Positions 22,594-34,208 of a DNA stretch of 64,000 nt are shown piece by piece. The translations under genes were made by a program, and so were the position numbers. This DNA is from Nymphaea colorata (lineage: Eukaryota; Streptophyta; Magnoliopsida; Nymphaeales; Nymphaeaceae), in assembly GCF_008831285.2 (NCBI RefSeq), contig NC_045144.1, positions 9,029,886 through 9,093,885 of the forward strand, in the 5' to 3' direction. Position 1 is the first letter of the stretch. Every line of letters begins with the position of its first letter. The notes beneath the pieces are model-generated. The model had not been told where the DNA came from, searched no databases, and worked only from the letters and a program-made list of their open reading frames with translations.

Positions 22594-24423
22594 TCAATGG
22601 AGTAAGCCATCCTGCACAGCTCGTACTTTCGGCACATAGCCAACATGCTTCAGATGACTCCCAAGTCGCTCCAACATCCCAAAAATGCTTACAGATTCAG
22701 GATGGCTCATATCCCCCACTGTAAACTCATGAACTTTTTCGTCCACCTCGATGGAGCTAGCACCAGCTTCCTTCTGTACACCCGTTCCCTTCATCTTCAC
22801 TCTCACCTTAGCCACATCATCCCAATGCCCAGTTGCGGCGTAGATATTAGACAAAAGTGCGTAATTGCCGGCATTTGTAGGTTCCAATGCCATGAGTTGA
22901 TCCACCACCTTCTCAGCCACCTCCACACTGTTATGCGTTCTACAAGCTGCAAGAAGGGTGCACCATACGATGGCATTCGGCTCCATCGGCATGCTCTTGA
23001 TCAACTCGAATGCTTCGTGCACGCGCCCTGCGCGCCCAAGAAGGTCCACCATGCAGCCATAATGCTCGATTTGGGGGACGATCCCAAAATCCTCCTTCAT
23101 GCAGGAGAAGTAACGATACGCATCGTCAACCAGACCAATATGCGTGCATGCAGACAAGACGGCGAGGAAGGTAATTGCATCGGGGGCAACTCCCTGCGTC
23201 TGCATCCTCACAAAGAGATCAAGCGCTCTGTCCCCATGACCGTGGATTGCAAGCCCCTGAAGCATACAGTTCCACGACACAACGTCTCTTCGAGGCATGC
23301 TACGGAACAGCCGGCGAGCTTCTGTTAGATCTCCACACTTGGCGTACATATCTAGCAGCGCATTGCATACTCTGGTATCGAACCTCAGCCTAGACCGATT
23401 GATGTACGAGTGCAATCTCTTGCCCAGAGTATGCAATCCCGATTGCGCACAAGCGGACAATATCGTAGTGGCTGCAACCTCGTCAGGCTCAAGCCTTGCC
23501 ATTTCCATATCTTCGTACAGCAGTGAAGCTGCGGCTACATCACCCTTCTGGGCATACCCCGCAATCATTATTGTCCAAGGAACTAGTGTCCTGCGCGGCA
23601 TCTTGTCGAAAAGAAGCCGCGCCATATCCAGGTCCCCAGCCTTACAGTAGCCACTCAACATAGTCGACCAGGAAACTACGTTCCGCTCCGGCATTTTGCT
23701 AAACAGTTTGTAGGCAGATTCCATGTCGCCGCATCGCACGTATCCATCGATCATCGTGTTCCAACTCACAATATCCCTCTCACACATGGCATCGAACAGC
23801 CGCCTTGCAGGGCCCATGTCGTTTGTTTTAGCATATCCGGCGAGCATGACATTCCAAGTTACGACATCTCGTTCAGGTGTTTCGTCGAACAATTGGTGGG
23901 CTTCCCTGAGGCAGCCGCACTTGTTGTACATGTCAATGAGTGCGTTGGGGATGAAGACATCGGCGAGGAGGAGGCCGGATTTCACGACGTGGGTGTGGAT
24001 CATCCTGCCAGTTTCGACCGCGCAGACGGACGAGCACGCCTTCAGGATGAAAGGGAAGGTGAAATTGTCAGCCGCAACGCCGGCGTGCTGCATGAGGGAA
24101 AAGGAGGACAGGGCGTCGACGAAGTAACCGTGGTATGCATACGAACGGATAAGGGTGTTCCAGAGAAAAACGTTTGGGTCGGGAACGTGGTCGAAGGCAG
24201 CGCGGGCATGGTGAATGAGGCGGGCGGAGGCGAGGGCAGAAACGAGCCTGGGGACGACGAAGGGGTCGTGGTGGAGGTGGGCTCGGATTATCTGTGCGTG
24301 CAGCTGCTTCAATTGCCGTGGATCCGAAGTCCTCTGGAGGTCGGAGATGATCCTTTCTTCAAGGAGCCGGCGCCTTGACGTCCATGACGGTGGCCGGACG
24401 GCCACCGGCAGCTGCTTGAGCAT
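22594..24423 (-). CDS. PLS-class pentatricopeptide repeat protein, E+ type
   Basis: An intact 609-residue single-exon ORF. After a basic, Arg-rich N-terminus (a possible organelle-targeting peptide) come tandem 31-36 residue repeats of the P, L and S kinds: PNVFLWNTLIRSY, RDVVTWNVMLAGYAK, RDIVSWNTMIDGYVRCG, RNVVSWSTMLSGYCKAG, RDVVSWNCMLQGLAIHG. The C-terminus has E and E+ motifs (ALLSNIYAATGHWDDVAKVR, then KVHEFTVGDMSHPES) and ends without a DYW domain. Such proteins bind specific RNA sites in mitochondria or chloroplasts, commonly for C-to-U editing, and borrow a DYW deaminase in trans. From memory it looks like an orthologue of Arabidopsis At3g29230, which is an inference. The coding region is clearly more GC-rich than its surroundings. 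Confidence 0.93.
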   Translation of the reverse strand: MLKQLPVAVRPPSWTSRRRLLEERIISDLQRTSDPRQLKQLHAQIIRAHLHHDPFVVPRLVSALASARLIHHARAAFDHVPDPNVFLWNTLIRSYAYHGYFVDALSSFSLMQHAGVAADNFTFPFILKACSSVCAVETGRMIHTHVVKSGLLLADVFIPNALIDMYNKCGCLREAHQLFDETPERDVVTWNVMLAGYAKTNDMGPARRLFDAMCERDIVSWNTMIDGYVRCGDMESAYKLFSKMPERNVVSWSTMLSGYCKAGDLDMARLLFDKMPRRTLVPWTIMIAGYAQKGDVAAASLLYEDMEMARLEPDEVAATTILSACAQSGLHTLGKRLHSYINRSRLRFDTRVCNALLDMYAKCGDLTEARRLFRSMPRRDVVSWNCMLQGLAIHGHGDRALDLFVRMQTQGVAPDAITFLAVLSACTHIGLVDDAYRYFSCMKEDFGIVPQIEHYGCMVDLLGRAGRVHEAFELIKSMPMEPNAIVWCTLLAACRTHNSVEVAEKVVDQLMALEPTNAGNYALLSNIYAATGHWDDVAKVRVKMKGTGVQKEAGASSIEVDEKVHEFTVGDMSHPESVSIFGMLERLGSHLKHVGYVPKVRAVQDGLLH

Positions 24424-26510
24424 ATCGACGCGGGCGGATGGAGCTCATCAATCACCGCACAGCCTTACATTCCAGATTACAGCACTCATAGAATCAAAGG
24501 CTCTCAGTTTTCCCGTTCAAATCCTCCTATCATGTTCTTAAGTTTTTAGTCATCCTTTTTCTTCCAAATATTAATAAATCAACAAAAAAAAAAGTAAATA
24601 AGACAACAGCAGTGAAAAGCTTATCAAAAGTAGGCGACTTAAATTCCATTGATGCGGAAGATGTTTTTTTTCTTTTTATATTTTTGAGAATTGTTGAGAC
24701 CTCTTCTTTTCTTTTCTTTATGTAAGAATACTTCTCGGTTAATGGGGTTAACCTGCAGTCCGGCTCAAGTTCTCAGCTTCTTCTCGACACCTACCTTTTT
24801 TTATATGTTATTTAGCAGGGACATTTCAAAATTATCTTATCAATATACCAAAAAAATTGACACAAATTCATATAACACTATAATGTTTCATGAACATGCT
24901 CCTATCTTTATTCATACCCAAAAAATTGATAGAAATTCATATAACACTATAATGTTTCATAAACATGCTTTTATGTTTGGAGCAGGTTAGTGAGACAAAC
25001 AAAAAGTGTCTTCTATCAAATGACCCATTCAGATATATTGTGTGCTTTTTATATTTCAGATGCTACCTTAACTATGCTTCAATTTGCACATCAGTAGTTT
25101 TTTTTATAGTTACCTCCTACCAACCTCTGCCTCACTGTTTGCCCCACCTACATATGTTGTCCTGCTTTGATATAAACGGTTTGAGTTGGAGTTAAGTTCA
25201 CAATTCATATTTAATTTGATACATCTTAATCAAATTTGATCCTACCAGCATAATATTCGACATTTATTTGTAATTGAGGTCTGGTCATCATCAGATCTCA
25301 GTCCTATATCATATACTTGCATTTGGTTATGAAATTCCATATCAAATCTGAATTCAATTTCTCATAAGATATAAAGTTCATTACCTAATCTGACTAAACG
25401 GATTCAAACTTCGTATTTATTCATCTACATCTCCATTTCTCTGCTAAGAATAACAACGTTGTTGTGGGACTCTCGTGTGGTCTTATGACTGTGTTCTTTT
25501 TCTATTTTAGATAAGGTAGTATAGCTTTGTCTATTTTCTACTATGTGGTGCCAGCCTTTCACTTATCACCTTATTAGGACGGCCGGGTTTTTTACTGATT
25601 TCCGTTGCCTGCTTATCAGTTTTTTCAATGGATAGATCGATCTCATCCATAGTTGGCTGACTCGCCAAGTTGGTTCAGAAATCGCTCGAGTCAGCTGGGA
25701 TCGTTAGAAAACCTGGCCACGAGTCAAGGTCAGTCTGGCTCGCCCTTGACTCATTTTGACTAGCCCGATTTAGGTTGTTTTAAAACTTAACCAAGTACAC
25801 GAGTAAACCCACCAAATCCACGAGTTTACTAGTGGACCCAATCATCTATTGATTCGATTCAGAATCATGGGTCTGCCAACTATGATTTAATCTGTTCTAC
25901 CCCAAGATTGTTATAGGAACACATGCCCAACTTGGATTTTACATGTATTGCTTCATAGGCATAATTTGGATGTCAAACACAATTCATAAATTTACCGTAC
26001 AGTTGGATGTCAAACACAAACCATAAAGTTAATTTCATAACAACCTTAATTTTTAATACACACAAACATAAAAGATCATTGAGGGTCCATATCTGTTTCT
26101 TATTAAGTTATTCTCAACATCAAGAAATCAAATCAAACTACGCGTGCTGGACGCAGTGATATATGTCTACATCCTTATTCTTTAATGAATATTTAACGAG
26201 GAGAAAAATATAGCGAGATTTGGGTTATCACCAGAATGTAATATGGGAAGTTTTACTTGAATAGTTAAAAATTGAAAACCCATCACTATAAAACAACTGT
26301 AGGGTTGCAATTTAACTGTATGTCACTAGAAACGAAACATGCACGACCATTTAGAATCCAAACTAGTATTCTTGTTTTAGATCTTGAGTTTAATTTCTTT
26401 AAAAATTTGGGTTTTTTGGATAATAAAAATTACTTAGAAATACCAATATCAAAAACATATTTTTTATGCGTTTGTGTGTGCAATTGCCTACACGGTTCGT
26501 ACATCTGAAG
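24424..26510. other. Intergenic between the PPR and GT61 genes
   Basis: The PPR promoter should lie just right of 24423, but I cannot point to a TATA box with confidence. The rest is AT-rich without recognisable genes. 25600-25880 holds several short direct and inverted ACGAGT/GACTCG-type blocks that look like a decayed MITE. Confidence 0.5.
24843..24974. repeat. Tandem duplication, unit about 69 bp
   Basis: Two adjacent units share CATATAACACTATAATGTTT and neighbouring bases, with scattered mismatches. Confidence 0.8.
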
Positions 26511-26663
26511 GTACCTCCAAGAGCATGAAAGGCAAGCCACCACATTCCTAGACTTGATATTGCAGTTCTGGCCGGGCGACACGCAGAGGGTGACCTTAAT
26601 TAAACCAATTCCCTGATGATCTCCTCGATCCTCCTCGCCAGTTTCACAGCACCATTGCCACTC

Positions 26664-27889
26664 TCAATGGTTGGCCCCGTCCGCTTCTTCCATGAACCGT
26701 TTCGCGTGCCGATACGCGACTACCAGATACCGTCTCAGTCTCTCCAGATCGAGCTTCACGCTCTGAGCCTCGAGGTAGATGCTCTTGGTGTTCGCCCAAT
26801 TCTTCCTCACCACCGCCCTTGGGTCCCTCAACACCACATCGTTGCTCTCATACTTCTCCACCAGGCTGCTCTCCTCCACCCCGATCTGATACGGCAAGTA
26901 CTTCAACCCCATGGCCCGAGCCGGCCGGCCGAAGCACGTCTCTGATACCCAGTCCGCCCCGAGCGGGATCACCTGCAGCAGGACGGATCCGGGTCTCAAG
27001 AAGAGGGAGTGAGTCAGCCCCGCCCCGTGCACCCCCATCATCGCGTGGCTCGCGTTTATCGTCCGGAACGCTTCGTTCAAGTCCGTCACCTTCGTCGGCG
27101 TGAACGTCCGGACCGCGAACCCCACCCGCTCGGCCAGCCCCACGACGTCGGCCTGGTTTCGAACGCTGCGGCTCCCATTCCGGACCACCATCACCATCAC
27201 CGGCCGGAGCTCCCCGTCTGTCGAGTGCCGGTGGAGGTGGTAGTACTTGTCGAAGAAGGCTTCGCCGAGGAACGCCCGGAACCTGAGCATGTCCTCGCCG
27301 TCGGGCATCAGCGACGGCTCGATGGTCATGTCATCGTGAGATATGAGGCCGACGGCGGCGCCCCGGTGAAAGCAGTGGGTAGAGGTCTCGTTGTCCAGGT
27401 TTATTATTCGGTGAGGGGAGTAGCGGCGCAGAACCTGGTAGTACTTGCGGACCCACCAGTTGTGGTACTCGGAGATGACCAGGACGAAGTCGCCGGCGAT
27501 GAAGCGGGAGGTGATGAAGAGAGGGATCATGCCGTCGTCGAAGTCGTGGTAGAGGTTGCCCATGTAGCCGCCGGTGCTAAAGACCAGCGCGGCGCCGTCG
27601 TGGTAGAAATCGCAGGTGGTGGCATTGATGGCGGAGCTGACAGTGACCTCGGTGACGTTGAGCATGACTTCGGCTTCCCACTTGCGGGGCAGGGGCCGTA
27701 ATTTTCGGGTGAGGGGAGGGGAACTCTTGGAGGGGTCGTGGAGGAGGAGGAGAGAGCGGGAGGCGGGATCCATCTTGGTGGGCCCGCTGACGAAGCAGAC
27801 GTCGTAGCGTTTCTGAGATACGTCGCAGATGATGCCACTTCGGCTCCGGGAGAAGGGCATTCTCGGTATTGCTGATTTCCATGTTCTCA
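26664..27889 (-). CDS. GT61 family glycosyltransferase, catalytic exon (exon 2)
   Basis: This exon encodes residues 51-458 of a 458-residue type II membrane glycosyltransferase. A splice acceptor (TTTTGCAG) lies just outside 27889, and its phase fits exon 1 at 32039-32189. CAZy family GT61 (old DUF563) signatures are clear: FSTGGYMGNLYHDFDDGM at about 155-171, IPLFITSRF, and MMGVHGAGLTHSLFLRPGS at about 334-352. Five N-glycosylation sequons (near 128, 139, 217, 288 and 329) fit a Golgi lumenal domain. Plant GT61 enzymes add xylose, arabinose or GlcNAc-type sugars to xylan or N-glycans; the acceptor cannot be read from the sequence. The stop is TGA at 26664-26666. The exon is GC-rich in an AT-rich setting. 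Confidence 0.9.
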
Positions 27890-28478
27890 CTGCAAAATCG
27901 TAAAAACAAAGACTCGAGTGAACGAACTTTTGAAAAATGCCTAGTCAGAAACCTTTATACGACAATTTCATTTTAACGACACAAATCGTACAAGCAAAGG
28001 GGAGCATACAAAATCTAATCTAAATAACATAAATTTGAAAAAAAAATGTTAATAGACAAAAAAGTAAACATACTTATAATAATAATAAAATAAAATATAT
28101 ATTATATATATAATTTAATTTTTAAGACAAATTCATGAAACACTGTGTTAATGTCCTTACAATAAAATTCGCCCTTAAATTTTATGTCTTTAAAAATAAT
28201 TTCAATCGGTTTTCCAAAAAGGAGGCAGCACAATTGGACTTAGTTATTGAACTCTTCGTATATATTTAACACGTCTCAAGTGGGATGAGATGCGTCAGAG
28301 AGAGAAGGGATGTTCCATGACAATAGAGTCCCCTGTTAGTAACTGAACAGTCAGGCTTCAACATGCCCCACATGTCAGGAAGACCATACTTTGAGTGAGT
28401 AGGAGGCATGCAACCAATGGTGGAGCTACATCTGAATATTCGTGTGTACAATTGTCCACACAAGCTCCTCAATGTTTC

Positions 28479-28580
28479 TTTATTTTCACATTAATAACTT
28501 CAAATATGTGCTACTACAGGCAACTTACCTTTATTTTCACATTAATTACTTCAAATATGTGCTACTACATGCAACTTACC
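28479..28580. repeat. 50 bp tandem duplication
   Basis: Two units, each containing TTTATTTTCACATTAAT and AACTTACCT with three or four differences, lie head to tail. Confidence 0.8.
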
Positions 28581-30296
28581 TCCACCTGAAGAAGACCCAA
28601 AAGGCCCCCATTTCAAATACTTGAAAACGAAAAGGCAAATACTGAAATTTGAACACAAGATTTTCTGAAACGCAGCTTCTTCGACCATTTGATTTGGACA
28701 GGTGTTCAAAGGAAGCATGTCAAAGGGGGCATCTTCCAAAGCAAACGAAATTGGGGTACCATAGATTTGAAATGAAGAAAAAAGGGAGATGCGGATCCAC
28801 ATCCTTCTTTACTTCGTCATTCTAAAGTAGCGTCATTAATATTTACATGTATGTGAGCAGCGTAATATTTACATATCTGTTCAGCTAAAAGTCGCTCCCC
28901 ATCAACAAGTTGAGCATTTTATGAATGAACTTATTAGATCTGATACAGAACATCATGAATGAACTTATTAGATCTTACCACTAGTCAGTCGAGCAAGAAA
29001 ACTTTAGCTTAGGGATACTGATACATTCTTAGCTAAATTGAGGCTATTAGAAAAATATTAGAACTTCAAATACATAATAAAGTTTTTTCAGGGCACCAAT
29101 GTGAATAAGCAGACTGTGAGAAGCACTAATATGTGAATAAATAAATCACTTGGTACCATGTGAGCATTTGCCGACAAAAGCCCACGTGTAGTTTCTTCAA
29201 TAGACCATCGGTTCCACCAAAATAGTGAAGCACAATTCACTTTATATGAAGACGGGTAACTATAACATCCTATCATATCATGAGAAAGTTTATTCTTTTG
29301 TTGAAGTTGTCAGGAGTTTATAAAAGATTGGCTTACTTGATTATCATGATTTTTAATCTTTTTGCTACTACAATCCAAGCTGCTAATAAAAACAGAGAAA
29401 GGCATTTCACATTTCACTATAAACACCGAATGCTACTCGGAGCAGCTCATTGTTCAGACGGCCATCAGATTTGCTTAAAGGCCTTTTGCCCCTCTAAGTG
29501 AACCGGCGTGTTTGAGCCCCTAGACAGAGGATCACAAGACAATCCAGCTCAATGTCTTGAACGCCTCAAAATTGTAGCACCACTATAAATGCCACAAGTA
29601 GAAGGAATCACCTATAAAATAATGTTCGGCAGAGAATGTGCAGTGTTTGAATGAAAATACCGGACTGGAGAACGTCCACTCTATTCCTATCCCTGGAATC
29701 CATGTCCAGATCCAGATTACGTAACTGACTAGACAAAATGTTGGAGGTTCAAATTGTCTGTCATTTGGCCTCAAACGAGAACACGCACTTGCACAAGTTG
29801 AGTACGATTTCATTCTCTCACGGAACCGGGACACGTCCAATCATGGTAAATTTTCCATCCACAACTAAAAAGCCACCCACAACGAATTAAGAGTGAAAGG
29901 GACAACGTTGTAGAATACCCCATTTCCAATCTAACAGGTGGCTGATCAATTTAATTCATCAAAGCCAATAAAAATGTGACGTGTTTGTTGTAAGGTTCCA
30001 TTATTTTTAATAATTTTAAAGTTTTTTATTTTTTATTTTTAAAACATATGTAAAATTATTTTTGTCACTCATTCAGCTTAAAATCCGATTTTTATAAGAC
30101 TGAAAAAGCTGACGCCTAAACACACGGAAATGGAGAAGGTTGGGTTTCCTCATTGAGCCCAACTCTTCATCGTGAGACAAAAAATGCACTTGCTTGAACC
30201 TGCTCTACTTTGTGTCTTGTCGAATGCATCCTGGTTGTTTCACAACAACACCATTTTTTTTAATATTAATTGAGCAATCAATTTCTTGATGCTTTA

Positions 30297-30369
30297 TCAT
30301 GTAAATTTTACAAATAATAATAATAGCAATAACATGTAAATTTTACAAATAATAATAATAGCAATAACA
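30297..30369. repeat. 36 bp tandem duplication
   Basis: The block GTAAATTTTACAAATAATAA followed by TAATAGCAATAACA occurs twice in a row without mismatch. Confidence 0.85.
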
Positions 30370-31059
30370 GCGAAAAAAAGTACACATGCATTTTTTTTTT
30401 TTTGGCCTTGATGGGAGAAAGCAGTAGATGGTAAGGACATAGGATTTCTTGACCGACAATTACGGTCAGGGTTAGAAAAAGGAGTCATGTCCAATGAGCT
30501 TATAAGGGAAACTACCCAACTACCGATACAAATCCATGTAAGTTTCTTATTTTTATGTTAATAATCTATAGTCATTTACTCATTTACATAAAGAGAGGAG
30601 GCGTTTGATTGTCCCTGATCTAAAAGCTTCAAGATTTGAGATTCACAAATTTAAAGATTAGATCCTCTCCTTCAGATTTTCAACCAAACCTTTTCTCAAT
30701 GCAAAAAGATAAACTAATGATTTAAGTGGTGATCTATCGTCTGAACTAAGTTAGTGTAATAAATCATAGACTTTAAGGTGCATCTTCTGCCACACTAGCA
30801 AAAAACATCACATCATATTCATAAATATGATGTATATGAAGTAATCGAACACTCCCAAGAAACGGCTCTTAAAAATTACAATATGAATGGCTAGTGCCCC
30901 TAACCAAGAAATCTATAGCTCTTTTACTCCCATATCGCTTTATTTATATTTAGTAATTAAAACTAATTCAAATTAATCAACAAAATTGAATAATAAATTT
31001 TGTAAAAAATTGGTAGCGCCCTATGCTCAGTTTCAAGTAAGACCCTAAAGAGGCCGATC

Positions 31060-31106
31060 TTATGGATGTCCGACGGTTCAGATCTTATGGATGTCAGACG
31101 GTTCAG
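31060..31106. repeat. Short direct duplication of about 26 bp
   Basis: ATCTTATGGATGTC followed by CGACGGTTCAG, or by AGACGGTTCAG, occurs twice head to tail. Confidence 0.7.
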
Positions 31107-32038
31107 AACAAGAGTATTATCCTTCCGATCATAAACCTTCACCGTTCGCGCCTCCAAAGGATGCGGGCGATATGAATAACGAGCAAGACAAGATTCTCAA
31201 TTATTTTAAATGATTTACCCTTTTCATTCAAAAAGGGAAGCCTAATTCGTGAATTGTATCTTTTTCCTCTTGAGTGGAAGCCTGATCAATCTGATCATCG
31301 ATTGCATCGGGAACCATGGGAGCAAACCAGAATTCCAAACACCTCGCGATACAAAATAAAATTGCATGAGGAAAGATAAGCTTCCCAACTTTTTTTTGTT
31401 CTCTTTTATTATTTGCGACCTACAACTTCGCGTCAATTACAGAGAAAGAAGAAGTTCGAAGAGAAATGTCCTAACGAGTGTGAGGAAAAAAAAAAGGGGG
31501 GGGAGGGGATCCTTTTAGTATATTTTTGGGACTAATTTTAAAAAAAAATCACCAAATTCGTACTTCTCTAGCTTGAAAATTGCAAAAAAAATTTACTCTT
31601 TTGAAGATAAATCTTCATTTTTTTGAAGTATATTTATCTGTACAATTAAGCACCACGGCATAAAGAAGACGAGTTTTACTTTTTGAACACTAACACATCT
31701 AATTACCAAAAGATAAAGCAAAAAATTGAACTTGAAATTTGTGAAAATTTTCACTTGGAGAACGCTTCGATTGATCGTAAGAACCCAAGGGTGAAACCGT
31801 TCCAAGTTGCCAGTTAGATCCCTAGTAAAATAGCGGGAAAGAAACCGATCGCACACAGAGACTTACTTATGGAAGCAAAGCAGAGCAAGGAGAAGATAAT
31901 CAGAGAGAGTAGTGTACGGATCTCATCCTGGCAACAGCGAAACGCCTTTCTGAAAACCGGCAAAGATGCTTCCCATCCTCTTGATTTCACACGAAGAATC
32001 CAAGTTCGGAAGAATGAGAGGGAGATAGAAAGGCTTAC

Positions 32039-32189
32039 CTCCATTAGTAGAGCGAGGGGTCAACCAGGAAAGCTGGCCGTGGTGGAGGAAGGGCAAGGCG
32101 AGCGCCATCACCACCAGGAGAGCGACGAGTCGGATCGTTTTAGAGGAAGCCCGCCCACTCACTAGCGCCCGATTCTGCTGCTTCTTCAT
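32039..32189 (-). CDS. GT61 glycosyltransferase exon 1: cytoplasmic tail and membrane anchor
   Basis: 151 bp coding 50 residues: a short basic cytoplasmic tail (MKKQQNRALVSGRASSKTIR), a hydrophobic helix at about 20-36 (LVALLVVMALALPFL) and the start of a lumenal stem. It ends one base into a codon at a good donor (GGAG then GTAAGCC). Joining to 27889 restores the frame, for 1377 bp in total including the stop. A signal-anchor helix before a GT61 catalytic domain is the normal family layout. The exon pairing is inferred from phase and layout. A small middle exon cannot be excluded, and the start Met is the only one near the hydrophobic segment. Confidence 0.72.
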
Positions 32190-33590
32190 CTTCCTCCTCC
32201 TTAGTCCACACCACGCTGTCTGTCGGTGATCGGAAGGTCACCGTCTTCCGCCGTTTATGGCGGCGATTTGGGAGGTTGGAAGTGAACTCAAAGATGGTAT
32301 GTGAAGAGCATTAACTGCTGACAATTGGCCGTCCCTCGATTCTCCCCCTTCGGACAAACAGAGGGAGCATCTCTGCAGGCAGGCAAGGCGGGATGGGGTC
32401 AAAGTCCGTGCACTTTCAACATGAACCTCGTTCCCGAATATAATTACGGAAGCGCCACTACATGGCCAAGCGTTTGCCGACCGAATACTCCATCTTGCGA
32501 TGCCTGGTTAAAAAGAAAATCTTCCCGTACTTTTGTTTTTCCTTTTTTTGCCCTCTGTTGCTCGTTGGATTTCCATGTTAGGTACGCGGCGGCATACTTC
32601 ATTTTTTTTAATACATTCCGTAACAACAGGACTTCATATTTTGCAATTTTTTTTCATAAGTCGCCGCAAGTTGATGGTTTAGAATTTTGGTTTAAGAATT
32701 AAAATTACATTATCATAGTTTCTCGTCAAAATGAAATAAAATCAAAATTTTAGGTTTTATTTTCTTAATTTAAAAAACAATATTTTTTCAATAATTTTAA
32801 TTTCTTAAAAAACGAATACTTTGTTCCAAAAATTCTATGATTTTAGGTATATCAAACGCCCCTTTTAAGGATTATTGTGAAAAGAGGCTGCACAACTAGT
32901 CCAGCCATTTTAGCACCACCATGAGCTCTGCTCATGTAAGCTTGCATCTAGCTCGAGTGATTGAACAAGGGCTCCAACAACTTCTTTTTTGTGAGCAAGA
33001 AAGTCGTTAGTTGCATGGGTGATCAAAGTCGAACCTTTCCCTTTTTTTTATGTTTAGTATAAGGTTTTAAGGACTAACCATAAGTTCATCCAAGTCTCTA
33101 AGTTTCAAAGAAGCTCTATATATTGAAAGATAAAAAGAAAAGACAATTTGATATTTTGAGAGTACATTTTCTTCCAATCAACTCCTTCTCCCAATACATC
33201 AACTCCTTCTTCCAATACATGTCAGCTAGTAAACTAGCCTCACTTATTCACATAATAAGCACACAAACAGAATTGACGTAATAAGCGCACAAAGAGAATT
33301 AACAAGTGCATCATACATTCAAATTAGTGACTGTTTGCCTATCAACCACTGCTTTCATCCGAATAAATGAGCTAAACCACCTTATTAAAGCTATGCTCGT
33401 ACACCGTGATTAGGCTACTAATAAATGTAAAATTCGTTTTGGATTCATCATTGATTGGTGAGATGGGTCATCTAAACAGTTCTTCTGTTCATTCATGTTG
33501 CGACGAGCAAGGGTTTTCTAAAAATCTGGCTTCCAACGATCACAATTGCGAGAGAGCGTCTGCAGGTGTGCGTTCGACCGGTGGGTCGAG
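32190..33590. other. Upstream region of GT61, no other gene seen
   Basis: The GT61 promoter should lie just right of 32189. The short frame at 32325-32702 has no recognised domain. 32880-33400 is AT-rich and featureless apart from a short direct repeat at 33178-33223 (CAACTCCTTCT...CCAATACAT). Confidence 0.5.
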
Positions 33591-33599
33591 GCATGCTAT

Positions 33600-34208
33600 C
33601 GAAATTCAAGGACATTGACGACCGCGAGGCCTTCCCTCCAAAGGACCCCTCGACACTTCATCCGCAAAAGGAGACGACACCATCGTTCTCGGGCTTCTAC
33701 GGTGTGTGGCGATGCCCTTGGGGAAGTCTACGGTGGAAGAGGTAAATGGCAGAGTGTGGATTGTCATCTCAGACAAAGACTATACTCATATGATTCTTCC
33801 GTTCAAGTGGGCCGCCATCGGTTGCTTCTTAGGTCCAAAAGAGGGAGGCACAGATTTACTATGAAGGAGTGTTTCGGCAACTCTTTTTCCAATGGTCAGG
33901 CAATATCAATGCGGGTTTCACCATTTTATGGAGGGGAAATTTCTTAATCAGGATTCAATCGGAGATGCAGCAAAGTTCTCAAACGGTGCCTTTGGTTCAT
34001 TGGGTATGGCGTTGTGGTTGCTTCTTCCCCACCTTCAACCATAGCTCTGGAACTTTGCCACCGAGGCACTTTCATTGAAGCCTATCGACCGACTAGAAGG
34101 ATTGATCAGCGGGGCTCTGCTCGCCTATGCATTGAAGCTCCCTTGAAGATTTCTCTCAGACCAGAGATCAACCTTGTGATGGGAGAAAAGGCGACTCTGC
34201 AGAAGTAG
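33600..34208 (+). pseudogene. LINE ORF1-like relic with DUF4283-type domain
   Basis: Pieces in different plus-strand frames follow the order of the DUF4283 domain of plant LINE ORF1 proteins: VNGRVWIVISDKDY (about 33740), QWSGNINAGFTILWRGNFLI (about 33890-33950), then RRIDQRGSARLCIEAPLK and LRPEINL (about 34095-34175). At least two frameshifts and internal stops make it non-functional. No endonuclease or RT of a LINE follows, so it could also come from a host DUF4283 gene. Function in LINEs: RNA binding by the ORF1 protein. Confidence 0.5.

Larger units (their letters stand above)
27890..32038 (-). other. Inferred 4.1 kb intron of the GT61 gene
   Basis: AT-rich, with GT at the 32038 side (GTAAGCC) and a TTTTGCAG acceptor at 27890. 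No conserved coding segment is visible inside. It contains the small tandem repeats listed at 28479, 30297 and 31060. An alternative reading is that the two exons belong to separate genes. Confidence 0.55.

Noticed and set aside
22645-23328. Plus-strand frames opposite the PPR gene
   Set aside because: They are antisense shadows; the minus-strand frame has repeated PPR motifs over 609 residues.
27009-27701. 230-codon plus-strand frame inside the GT61 exon
   Set aside because: It is an antisense shadow of a GC-rich coding exon; the minus-strand product has clear GT61 motifs.
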